Positions 32,986 to 41,073 of a stretch of DNA of 64,000 bases are shown here, piece by piece (position 1 is the first letter of the stretch; every line of letters begins with the position of its first letter). The notes under the pieces were generated by a model. That model saw only the letters and a program-made list of their open reading frames with translations. It was not told the DNA's origin and made no database searches. The DNA is from Marivita sp041725935. Lineage in GTDB: Bacteria > Pseudomonadota > Alphaproteobacteria > Rhodobacterales > Rhodobacteraceae. The position numbers and the translations under genes are program-made. Location of the stretch: NCBI GenBank assembly GCA_041725935.1, contig JBGRQD010000003.1, positions 1 to 64,000 of the forward strand, in the 5' to 3' direction.

Positions 32986-34485
32986 GTGTCTGAGTCCAAG
33001 CCGAATACGTTGTTCATCGTGATCGACCAATTGCGCGCGGATTGTGTGTTCGGGGCGCTGGCGCAGCATATCGACCTTCCCAACATCCGCGCCCTTTCCG
33101 AAGATGCGGTGTGCTTCCGGAACCATTATTCGGTCACATCGCCCTGCGGTCCGTCCCGCGTGTCCCTGCTGACGGGGCAATATGCATCGAACCACGGGGC
33201 CACGCGCAACGGAACACCGCTCAAGCGCGATACGCCGAACCTTGCCACTGTGGCGCGGGCGCACGGCTTCGATCCGCTGCTTTTCGGCTATACCGACACG
33301 TCCCATGACCCGCGGTTTCTGTCGCCAGATGACCCGAGGCTGTTCTCCTACGAGGAGCTTGCACCCGGTTTTGATGAGGTGCTGCGTATGCGGCTCGAAG
33401 GGGATTCGAGCGCTTGGGAGCAGCATCTGCGAGACAAGGGCTACGACGTGCCATCCTATCCCGAGATGTACCGCCCCGTTGGTGATACACCGGATGCCCC
33501 GGCGCTTTACGCTGCCGAACACAGCGACACAGCATTTCTGACAGACCGGGTGATCGACGATCTGGGCAAGCGTTCGCAAGGCTGGTTCGCGCTGGTGACC
33601 TATATCCGCCCGCACCCGCCGTTTGTGGCCCCGGCGCCCTATAACGCGATGTATGATGCGGCAGACATGCCTTCGGCGCTTGAGACGCCGGACCCGGAGT
33701 GGCACCCATATGTCACCACCGCGCGGCGCAAGAGCAATGTCGCGTCGACGGTTGTCGGGTTTCCCGAACTGGAGGCGTCTGATGCAACGACGCGGATGAT
33801 CCGAAAGCTGTATTTCGGGCTGGCCACCGAGGTGGATCATCATATCGGGCGCATCTTGACGTGGCTCAAGGAGACCGGCCAATACGAAGACACTCTGATC
33901 GTCCTGACGGCGGATCATGGCGAAATGCTGGGCGATTACGGTCTTTTGGGCAAGATGACGTTTCACGACGCCGCGTTCCATGTGCCCCTGATTATCCGGC
34001 AGCCACAGGCGAGCCTGCGGGGCATGGTGGTGACGCAGCCGACGGAATCCATCGACATTACGCCGACGATCCTGAACTGCCTTGGTCTGGACGCGCCGCA
34101 TGCGATGGACGGCAAAAGCCTGAAGCCGTTTCTGAACGGCGAGACTTCGCAGGATTGGCGGGAGGTGTCGGTGTCCGAGTTGGATTTCGGTGATCCGATC
34201 AATCCCACGTTGTGGCAGACCGACCATAACCTGTCGGTGGACACTGCGAATCTCGCAGTGCTGCGTCGCGGGCCGTTGCGATTCGTGCAGTTCGCCGGAG
34301 GGTTGCCGCCGATCCTTTTGGATGCGTCCAGCGGCATCGAAGGTCGCAATCTGGCGAAAAACCCGGCGCACATGCAGACAATGCTTGATTTGATGCAGGA
34401 TATGCTTTGCCATCACATGTCAAATGGCGATGGCACATTTTCAAGGACATTGATTACCGAAACCGGCGTTAAGGTGGCTTCGTGA
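32986..34485 (+). CDS. Sulfatase-superfamily phosphonate monoester hydrolase-like enzyme
   Basis: A 499-residue formylglycine-dependent hydrolase. IVIDQ (Asp14) supplies a metal ligand, and SPCGPSR holds Cys54, to be converted to formylglycine (C-x-P-S-R). LTADHGEMLGDYGLLGK gives the second metal site. Several blocks resemble Rhizobium/Burkholderia phosphonate monoester hydrolases more than arylsulfatases: the NHGATRNGTPL-like region, YIRPHPPFVAPAPYNAMYD and FGLATEVDHHIGR. Its setting between phosphonate genes and an ABC importer supports phosphonate or phosphodiester hydrolysis. The GTG at 32986 is the likely start; a TTG four codons earlier is possible. Confidence 0.78.
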   Translation: MSESKPNTLFIVIDQLRADCVFGALAQHIDLPNIRALSEDAVCFRNHYSVTSPCGPSRVSLLTGQYASNHGATRNGTPLKRDTPNLATVARAHGFDPLLFGYTDTSHDPRFLSPDDPRLFSYEELAPGFDEVLRMRLEGDSSAWEQHLRDKGYDVPSYPEMYRPVGDTPDAPALYAAEHSDTAFLTDRVIDDLGKRSQGWFALVTYIRPHPPFVAPAPYNAMYDAADMPSALETPDPEWHPYVTTARRKSNVASTVVGFPELEASDATTRMIRKLYFGLATEVDHHIGRILTWLKETGQYEDTLIVLTADHGEMLGDYGLLGKMTFHDAAFHVPLIIRQPQASLRGMVVTQPTESIDITPTILNCLGLDAPHAMDGKSLKPFLNGETSQDWREVSVSELDFGDPINPTLWQTDHNLSVDTANLAVLRRGPLRFVQFAGGLPPILLDASSGIEGRNLAKNPAHMQTMLDLMQDMLCHHMSNGDGTFSRTLITETGVKVAS

Positions 34486-34716
34486 ACCCGAACCCTGTCA
34501 CGGACCTGTCATGTTCGCCAGAGATACAAATCCCGGCTGTTTCGACCGGGCTGACCACAAGAAGGAGGCGTCACGCCGAAGTTCCGTCCTGACCACGTCG
34601 AGATCTGCCGAAATGCGGCGTGAAACCATGGACACCCGAAATGACCGGACTAACGACGAACCGGGAAAAAAGGGGGAACAGCCCCCGTACACCACTTGGA
34701 ACCAACAGGAGATAAA

Positions 34717-36756
34717 ATGAAACGACTTCTACTTTCAGGCGTGGCCCTGATTGCCCTTCCGGCAGCGGCCTATGCCAATTGCCCGGCAGTCACCGTCGCC
34801 GACATGCAGGGCGTTGCCTCTGGTGAATTCCCGCAGCAGTTCGAGCTGAGCGCTTTCCAGGATGCTGCCGGTTGCACCATGGAGTTCACGACAAACCCCG
34901 AGATCGAGGCGCTGAACGCGATGATCAAGGGCAACCCGGACCTTCCGCCGCTGGCAGAGCGTCTGCCTGCCGAGCCGCTGGTTGTCGTGCCCTATGACAG
35001 CATCGGCCAGTACGGTGGCGAACTGAACGTCTTGTCCAACGCGACAGAAGCCGGTACATCGGATTTCCTGTCGGTGCGTCACGTGAACCTCGTGCGCTAT
35101 TCCGACGATCTCCAGACCATCGTCCCCAACATCGCGAAATCGTGGTCCTGGAACGACGATTACACGCAGCTGACGTTCACCCTGCGTGAAGGTCACAAGT
35201 GGTCGGACGGTGCGCCGTTCACATCCGCCGACGTGGCGTTCTGGCATGACAATATCATGCTCGACACCAACATCTTTGAACAGCCGCGGGATTACGTCAC
35301 CGTGGGTGGCGAGACGATGACCGTCGAGACCCCGGATGACGTGACCGTCATCTTCAACCTGCCCGCACCCAAGCCAGGCCTGTTGGCTCACTTCGCCACG
35401 TCCTATGCCCAAGGCTTCCAGCCCCGGCATTTCCTTGGACAGTTCCATCCGGACATCAACCCGGACGCGGACAGCTATGCCCAGAGCCTCGGCTTTGAAA
35501 ACGGTTACGATGCGATCCTTGCCTATTACGGAAACTCCGACTGGACCGACACACCGACACCGATGCTGTCGCGTGCCGATATCGTCGATGGATTGCCAAA
35601 AGCGACCGTGCCGACGCTGGAATCGCATATCTACATCACCGACACGACCGAAGGTCGGAAACTGGTTGCGAACCCGTATTTCCACCAGGTCGACACCACC
35701 GGTCAGCAGCTTCCCTACATCTCGACGCAGGACGAGCTGTACATCAACGACAACGAAGTGCGTATCCTCAAGCTGGTGAACGGCGAAGTGGATTACAAAT
35801 CGCAGTCCGTGCGTCTTGAATCCGCGCCGCTGCTTCTGGAGAACCAGGAAAAGGGCAACTATTCGATCCAGCTCAAGCCGACGGTCGGCATGCCCGCTTT
35901 CAGCTTCAACTTTACCATCGAAGACGAAGCCAAGCGCGCCGTGTACAACGATCTGCGCTTCCGCGAAGCCATGTCTCTGGCCATCAATCGTGAGGAACTG
36001 AACGAGATCGCGTATTTCGGTCAAGGCACCGTCAGCCAGATCGCACCGTTCAACCCGGCACCCGACTTTGTCGATCCGAGCTGGGAAACCTACAAGGCCG
36101 AATTCGATCCGGAGACCTCGAAGGCGCTGCTGGATGAAGTCGGCATGGTCGACGTCGACGGTGACGGCTTCCGCGAACTGCCGAACGGGGAAAAGATCAC
36201 GCTGAACCTGCAATTCACCACACAGGGTATTGCAGGCAGCGTTGTGGAACTGGTTGGCCAGAACTGGGCCGATGTCGGGATCCAGACCCAGGTCAAGGAA
36301 GTGACGCCGGATGAATACCGCTCTGCACAATCCGCCAACAACCTCGATGTGGGTCTGTGGCAGTACGGTGCGCCCCTGGCGATCCATCTGGGTCTGAACA
36401 GCTTCTTCCGTCCGCCGTTCGGGACATATTTCGAACACCGCACCGGGATGCTCTGGGCGGAATGGCTGGACACCAATGGTGCGTCTGGCGTTGAGCCGCC
36501 GGAATGGGCCAAGAAGCTGGCCGCAGATATCGACGCGTTCCAGTCGGCCGTTCCGGGCACTGCAGAGTCCGACGCGCTGGGCGCCGGTCTGGTCGAGAAC
36601 TTCGTGAGCAACATGGTCATGATCGGTACAGTCAAGGCGCCGGAACCGATCTATGCCAGCAACGACCTCAAGAACTTCACCGAGTTCAAGACGTGGTCCT
36701 ACGAATATTACCGGACCTACCCCTACCGCGCGACGCAGTGGTGGCTGGACGAGTAA
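34717..36756 (+). CDS. ABC transporter substrate-binding protein, family 5 (Dpp/Opp type)
   Basis: A periplasmic solute-binding protein of 679 residues, longer than typical DppA (about 535). MKRLLLSGVALIALPAAAYA is a Sec signal peptide with cleavage after AYA. The family 5 pattern is visible: NIAKSWSWNDDYTQLTFTLREG in part, HKWSDGAPFTSADV, then RFREAMSLAINRE-like LRFREAMSLAINREEL. The N-terminal extra about 80 residues, including two cysteines, are unusual. AGGAG precedes the ATG. It is first in a five-gene importer operon, downstream of the phosphonate-ester hydrolase gene, so the ligand may be an organophosphonate conjugate, but a peptide is possible. Confidence 0.86.
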   Translation: MKRLLLSGVALIALPAAAYANCPAVTVADMQGVASGEFPQQFELSAFQDAAGCTMEFTTNPEIEALNAMIKGNPDLPPLAERLPAEPLVVVPYDSIGQYGGELNVLSNATEAGTSDFLSVRHVNLVRYSDDLQTIVPNIAKSWSWNDDYTQLTFTLREGHKWSDGAPFTSADVAFWHDNIMLDTNIFEQPRDYVTVGGETMTVETPDDVTVIFNLPAPKPGLLAHFATSYAQGFQPRHFLGQFHPDINPDADSYAQSLGFENGYDAILAYYGNSDWTDTPTPMLSRADIVDGLPKATVPTLESHIYITDTTEGRKLVANPYFHQVDTTGQQLPYISTQDELYINDNEVRILKLVNGEVDYKSQSVRLESAPLLLENQEKGNYSIQLKPTVGMPAFSFNFTIEDEAKRAVYNDLRFREAMSLAINREELNEIAYFGQGTVSQIAPFNPAPDFVDPSWETYKAEFDPETSKALLDEVGMVDVDGDGFRELPNGEKITLNLQFTTQGIAGSVVELVGQNWADVGIQTQVKEVTPDEYRSAQSANNLDVGLWQYGAPLAIHLGLNSFFRPPFGTYFEHRTGMLWAEWLDTNGASGVEPPEWAKKLAADIDAFQSAVPGTAESDALGAGLVENFVSNMVMIGTVKAPEPIYASNDLKNFTEFKTWSYEYYRTYPYRATQWWLDE

Positions 36757-36770
36757 AGGTCTTTGACCGG

Positions 36771-36799
36771 GACGCGGGCGACCGAAGACCGCCCGCGTC
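36771..36799 (+). other. Intercistronic hairpin after the substrate-binding-protein gene
   Basis: GACGCGGGCG (36771-36780) pairs perfectly with CGCCCGCGTC (36790-36799) across a 9-base loop, 15 bases past the stop. There is no T-run. Hairpins here commonly protect the binding-protein mRNA from 3' decay, so that receptor outnumbers permease. Confidence 0.65.
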
Positions 36800-36874
36800 T
36801 TCCCAAAGAAATAACGGCTGTCTGACGAATACACCGGATCAACCGGGCACAGACGCAAAGCAGGGGCATGCTTC

Positions 36875-37879
36875 ATGTTGAATTTCGCGCGCTTCGTGGC
36901 GACTCGGGCAGTGCTTGCGATGATCACACTGATCATCGTGTCGCTGGTCGTGTTCTCGCTCATGGAGCTGGTGCCGGGAGATTGCGCCGAGCGATACCTT
37001 GCCTTCAAGAACACCCAGGGATCAGGCATTTCCGCCGCCGATATCGAGAACGAGCGCATTCGCCTTGGCCTTGACCGGCCGTTTCTGGAGCGTTGGGGCA
37101 AGTGGATCGTCGGCGCGTTTCAGGGTGAATTCGGTGACAGCTGCATCCTGCGGGTGAACATTGCACAGCTTCTGGGCGATAAGTTCTGGATTTCGCTGGG
37201 CCTGTGCCTTGCGTCCTTGATGCTGGCCTATGCGATTGCGCTGCCCGTGGGGATCATCGCCGCAGCGTCGGACAACGCTGTTCTGAACAATTCGCTGCGT
37301 CTGTTCAGCTATCTGGGCCTTGCCCTGCCGAACTTCCTGCTGGCGCTGATGATCATGCTGTTTTCGACGGTCTATTTCGGCGACACGTTGACGGGGCTTT
37401 TTTCCGCCGAATACCGCGATGCGGACTGGAGTTGGGGGCGGGTGACAGACCTGCTTAGCAATGCGTGGCTGCCGATCTTTATCTTGGGCTGGTCGGCCAC
37501 CGCTTTCGCCTTGCAGACGGTGCGGGCGTTGATGTCGGACGAGATTGGCAAGCTTTATGTGACCGCCGCCTCTGCGCGTGGGGTACATGGGCGCAAGCTG
37601 CTGTGGAACTATCCGGCCCGCCACGCGCTGGGCCCCATCGTCAACAGCCTTGGCTTCGACCTCAATCGCATCTTCAACGAACTGCCCATCGTCGCGCTGA
37701 TCCTGACGCTGACCGAAGCGGGGGCCCTGTTGATCGAAGCGTTGGCGCGGTCGAATGACCAGCAGCTGGCGGGCGCGATCATCTTTCTTCTCACCGCGTC
37801 CATCGTGACGCTTAATTTTCTGACGGACGTCATGCTTGCGGCTCTTGATCCGCGCGTCCGCAAGAGCATCGTGAGGTGA
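36875..37879 (+). CDS. ABC transporter permease (DppB/OppB type)
   Basis: A 334-residue inner-membrane subunit of the importer, with six helices. The first helix follows MLNFARFVATRAVLAMITLI, and the periplasmic loop carries ERIRLGLDRPFLERWGKW. The binding-protein-dependent permease motif with the EAA loop appears at YVTAASARGVHGRKLLWNYPARHALGPI in part. It follows the binding-protein gene by 118 bases and precedes the second permease by four. It pairs with the DppC-type subunit. Confidence 0.9.
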   Translation: MLNFARFVATRAVLAMITLIIVSLVVFSLMELVPGDCAERYLAFKNTQGSGISAADIENERIRLGLDRPFLERWGKWIVGAFQGEFGDSCILRVNIAQLLGDKFWISLGLCLASLMLAYAIALPVGIIAAASDNAVLNNSLRLFSYLGLALPNFLLALMIMLFSTVYFGDTLTGLFSAEYRDADWSWGRVTDLLSNAWLPIFILGWSATAFALQTVRALMSDEIGKLYVTAASARGVHGRKLLWNYPARHALGPIVNSLGFDLNRIFNELPIVALILTLTEAGALLIEALARSNDQQLAGAIIFLLTASIVTLNFLTDVMLAALDPRVRKSIVR

Positions 37880-37883
37880 CGCC

Positions 37884-39083
37884 ATGACGACGACACCCGA
37901 TCCCCTCAAGCCGAACATGGCCGAAACCACCGGTCCGCATGTGCAGGTCGTCGAGACCGACGCAGCGGTCGAACGCCGGTCGAAAGAGGCGTATTTTACA
38001 GCGTCGCAGGGCCAGTTGATCTGGGCACGGTTCAAGCGTCAACGCTCTGCAATGATCGCGGCATGCGTGTTGCTGTTCCTCGTCCTGTCGGGAATTTTCG
38101 CGCCGTTCCTGTCGCCCTACAATCCGACGATTGCGGGCAAGAACGACGAATACACCAACGGCGCGCCGCAGATCCCGCAATTCTGCGATGTTAACGGCTG
38201 TTCCCTGCGCCCCTTCGTGCATGGGGTCGAACGCGAAAGGTCGATGGCCACGAATTTCCGTTGGGTCACGACCATCAACGAGGACGAGCGGAACTACATC
38301 TATTTCTTCGTCGAAGGTTGGGAGTACAAGCTGTTCGGCTTCATCCCGATGGACACACATCTGTTCGGCACGCAGGAAGGGTTCGTGCATGTCTTCGGCA
38401 CGGATGACGCGGGCAAGGACATATTTTCGCGCACCTTCCACGCCATCTGGACCTCGTTGCAGGTGGGCACCATCGGCGTCTTGATCGCCTTTGTGCTGGC
38501 GCTCGTGATCGGGGGGGTGTCCGGCTATTACGGAGGCTGGATCGATTCCGTTCTGCAGATGATCACGGACGCGGTGCGAACCGTGCCTGCGATCCCGCTG
38601 TTCATGGCGGTGGCCGCCTTCATGCCGCCCGAATTATCGGCAGAGCAACGGTTCTTCTACATCTCGCTCATCCTGGGTTTGATCGGTTGGCCGACGCTGG
38701 CCCGCCGCGTGCGCACGCATCTGCTGACCGAACGCAATCAGGAATACGTGCTTGCCGCTCAGCTTTGCGGGGCATCTTCCGGCCACGTGATCCGGCGCCA
38801 CCTGCTGCCCAGCTTCACCAGCTATATCATCGTCGATCTGGTGATCTCGTTCCCCTACATGGTGCTGTCGGAAACCGCGCTGTCGTTCATCGGTCTTGGC
38901 CTAAAGGATCCGGTGAACAGCCTTGGCGTGATGCTTCAGAACGTGACCAGTGCGGATGTGCTTCTCAACTACCAATGGTACTTCATCCCGGTGATCTTCT
39001 TCATTGCACTGGTGATGGCGTTCGTGTTTGTCGGTGACGGCCTGCGCGACGCGGCAGACCCCTATTCGGACAACAACAAATGA
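37884..39083 (+). CDS. ABC transporter permease (DppC/OppC type)
   Basis: The second membrane subunit, 399 residues, which is long for this family because of an extended region between the first helix (near residues 55-75) and the second (near 190). That loop contains two cysteines (FCDVNGCSLRPF) and resembles the enlarged loop of YejE-type permeases. The core permease region begins GTDDAGKDIFSRTFHAIWTS in part and has the EAA loop YVLAAQLCGASSGHVIRRHLLP. It overlaps the first ATPase gene by four bases. Confidence 0.9.
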   Translation: MTTTPDPLKPNMAETTGPHVQVVETDAAVERRSKEAYFTASQGQLIWARFKRQRSAMIAACVLLFLVLSGIFAPFLSPYNPTIAGKNDEYTNGAPQIPQFCDVNGCSLRPFVHGVERERSMATNFRWVTTINEDERNYIYFFVEGWEYKLFGFIPMDTHLFGTQEGFVHVFGTDDAGKDIFSRTFHAIWTSLQVGTIGVLIAFVLALVIGGVSGYYGGWIDSVLQMITDAVRTVPAIPLFMAVAAFMPPELSAEQRFFYISLILGLIGWPTLARRVRTHLLTERNQEYVLAAQLCGASSGHVIRRHLLPSFTSYIIVDLVISFPYMVLSETALSFIGLGLKDPVNSLGVMLQNVTSADVLLNYQWYFIPVIFFIALVMAFVFVGDGLRDAADPYSDNNK

Positions 39084-40075
39084 CGGCCCTGATCGACGTA
39101 CAGAACCTGACGCTGAAATTCCGCACCGACGAAGGGCTGATCACTGCCGTCGACAATGTCAGCTTTTCGCTGAACAAGGGCGAGGTGATGGGGCTCGTGG
39201 GGGAATCCGGGTCGGGCAAATCGGTGACGGCCAAGGCGCTGATGCATCTCAATGCGCGCAACGCGGTCTACACGCCGGAAAGCCGGATCACGCTACACAC
39301 CGACACAGGGCCGGTGGATGTGCTGTCTCTCAAGACGCATCGCGAGTTGAACATCGTGCGCGGTGGGGCGGTGTCGATGATCTTTCAGGAACCGATGGCC
39401 AGCTTTGCACCCGCCATCACTATCGGCAAACAGATGGTCGAACAGCTTCAACTGCATGGTGATTACAGCCGTGATCAGGCCAAGCGCTGGTCGATCGAAA
39501 TGCTGGACCGCGTCGGGATTTCGGACGCCGCCAAGCGGTTTGATCAATACGCGTTCGAACTGTCCGGCGGAATGCGGCAGCGCGCGATGATCGCGATGGC
39601 GTTGTCGACCCAGCCCAAGCTGCTGATCGCGGATGAGCCGACCACCGCGCTTGACGTGACAATTCAGGCGCAGGTGATCGACCTGATGAAAGACCTCGTG
39701 GCCGAGTTCCAGATGGGGATCGTGTTCATCACCCACGATTTGGGTGTCGTGGCGCAGACCGCCGACAAGGTGAACGTGATGTATCTGGGCCGCATGATCG
39801 AGGAAGGCCCGGTGCGCGAGGTGATCCGCAACCCCAAACATCCCTACACCCAAGGTCTGCTTGCCGCGCTACCGAAACTCGACGATCTGGATTCGCCGCT
39901 GACCCCAGTGCCCGGAGACATCCCGTCGCCGCTTGAGCGCCCGTCCGGCTGTGTCTTTCACACGCGCTGTTCCAAGATGGTCGGGGATGTCTGCAAGACC
40001 GCTGATCCGAGGGATCGCCTGATCGACGCGACCCACAAGGTGGCCTGCCATATCTATGACGAGGTGCCGGCATGA
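39080..40075 (+). CDS. ABC transporter ATP-binding protein (DppD type)
   Basis: A 331-residue ATPase powering the importer from the cytoplasmic face. Walker A is GESGSGKSVT, the signature is LSGGMRQRAMIAMAL, Walker B is LLIADEPTTALD, and the switch histidine is in FITHDLGVVA. The C-terminal oligopeptide-transporter extension follows (PYTQGLLAALP and a cysteine-bearing GCVFHTRCSKM), where related ATPases bind an iron-sulfur cluster. It overlaps the preceding permease gene and the following ATPase gene by four bases each, so the transporter is tightly co-translated. Confidence 0.93.
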   Translation: MTALIDVQNLTLKFRTDEGLITAVDNVSFSLNKGEVMGLVGESGSGKSVTAKALMHLNARNAVYTPESRITLHTDTGPVDVLSLKTHRELNIVRGGAVSMIFQEPMASFAPAITIGKQMVEQLQLHGDYSRDQAKRWSIEMLDRVGISDAAKRFDQYAFELSGGMRQRAMIAMALSTQPKLLIADEPTTALDVTIQAQVIDLMKDLVAEFQMGIVFITHDLGVVAQTADKVNVMYLGRMIEEGPVREVIRNPKHPYTQGLLAALPKLDDLDSPLTPVPGDIPSPLERPSGCVFHTRCSKMVGDVCKTADPRDRLIDATHKVACHIYDEVPA

Positions 40076-41073
40076 GTGATGTCCTGATCCGCGCCAAAGG
40101 TCTGTCTGTCGGTTTTCCCATCGGTGGCGGGCTCTTCAACAAGCAGATCCTCAAGGCAGTGGACAATGTTTCGCTGGATATCGAGACAGGATCGTTCTTT
40201 GGCCTTGTCGGTGAAAGCGGGTCGGGCAAGACAACGCTGGGGCGTGCACTTCTGAAGGCGGCACCGATCACCGCCGGTGGCGCGCAATATTCCGATGGCG
40301 AGGTGAACTACGACCTCGAAAACATCACCAATGACCAGCTCAAGGATTACCGCAAACGCGCGCAGCTCATCTTTCAGGATCCCTATGCGGCGCTCAGCCC
40401 GCGCATGACGGTGCGGGACATCATCGCGGAACCGCTCGAGGTGATGAGGCTGACAAAGTCGCGCGCCGAAACAGACGCCCGCGTGCGCGAGATCGCGGCA
40501 AAATGCCGGTTGAACCTGGAACATCTGCGCCGTTTCCCGCACGCCTTTTCGGGCGGTCAGCGCCAGCGTATCTCGATTGCCCGCGCATTGGTTTCTGCGC
40601 CCAAGTTCATCGTTGCGGATGAAAGCGTGGCGGCGTTGGACGTATCCATTCAGGCCGACGTTCTGAACCTGCTCAAACAAATCCAGAGCGACATGGGCCT
40701 GACCTTCATGTTCATCAGCCACGACCTGTCCGTGGTGGCGCATACCTGCGATCATGTCGCGGTGATGTATCTGGGGCGGCTGGTGGAAACCGCACCCACG
40801 CGCAAGCTCTTCGCGGCACCGCGCCACCCCTACACCAAGGCGCTGTTTTCGGCGATCCCGTCGCTTGATCCGGATGATCGGGGATCGGCACAAAAACTGA
40901 CGGGCGAAATCCCGTCGCCGACAAATCAGCCGCCGGGATGCAAGTTCCACACGCGCTGTCCCTTCGCCATCGACCATTGCAAGCAGGTCGAGCCAAAGCT
41001 GGAAAGCGACGGCACCGGGCACGATGTGTCCTGCCATCGCTGGCGGGAACTCATGGCGCCGCAAGCGGCCTGA
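40072..41073 (+). CDS. ABC transporter ATP-binding protein (DppF type)
   Basis: The partner ATPase, 333 residues. Walker A is GESGSGKTTLG, the signature FSGGQRQRISIARAL, and Walker B FIVADESVAALDVS; HDLSVVAHTCDHVAVMYLG contains the switch histidine. The C-terminal extension again has the GCKFHTRCPFAIDHC cysteine cluster. The stop TGA directly abuts the stop of the convergent acyltransferase-like gene (41073/41074), leaving no room for a terminator. Confidence 0.93.
   Translation: MSDVLIRAKGLSVGFPIGGGLFNKQILKAVDNVSLDIETGSFFGLVGESGSGKTTLGRALLKAAPITAGGAQYSDGEVNYDLENITNDQLKDYRKRAQLIFQDPYAALSPRMTVRDIIAEPLEVMRLTKSRAETDARVREIAAKCRLNLEHLRRFPHAFSGGQRQRISIARALVSAPKFIVADESVAALDVSIQADVLNLLKQIQSDMGLTFMFISHDLSVVAHTCDHVAVMYLGRLVETAPTRKLFAAPRHPYTKALFSAIPSLDPDDRGSAQKLTGEIPSPTNQPPGCKFHTRCPFAIDHCKQVEPKLESDGTGHDVSCHRWRELMAPQAA

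Noticed and set aside
34511..34720. Possible 69-residue protein before the ABC binding-protein gene
   Set aside because: No conserved features and no ribosome site, and it runs into the start of the real gene; the spacer is better read as the leader of the importer operon.
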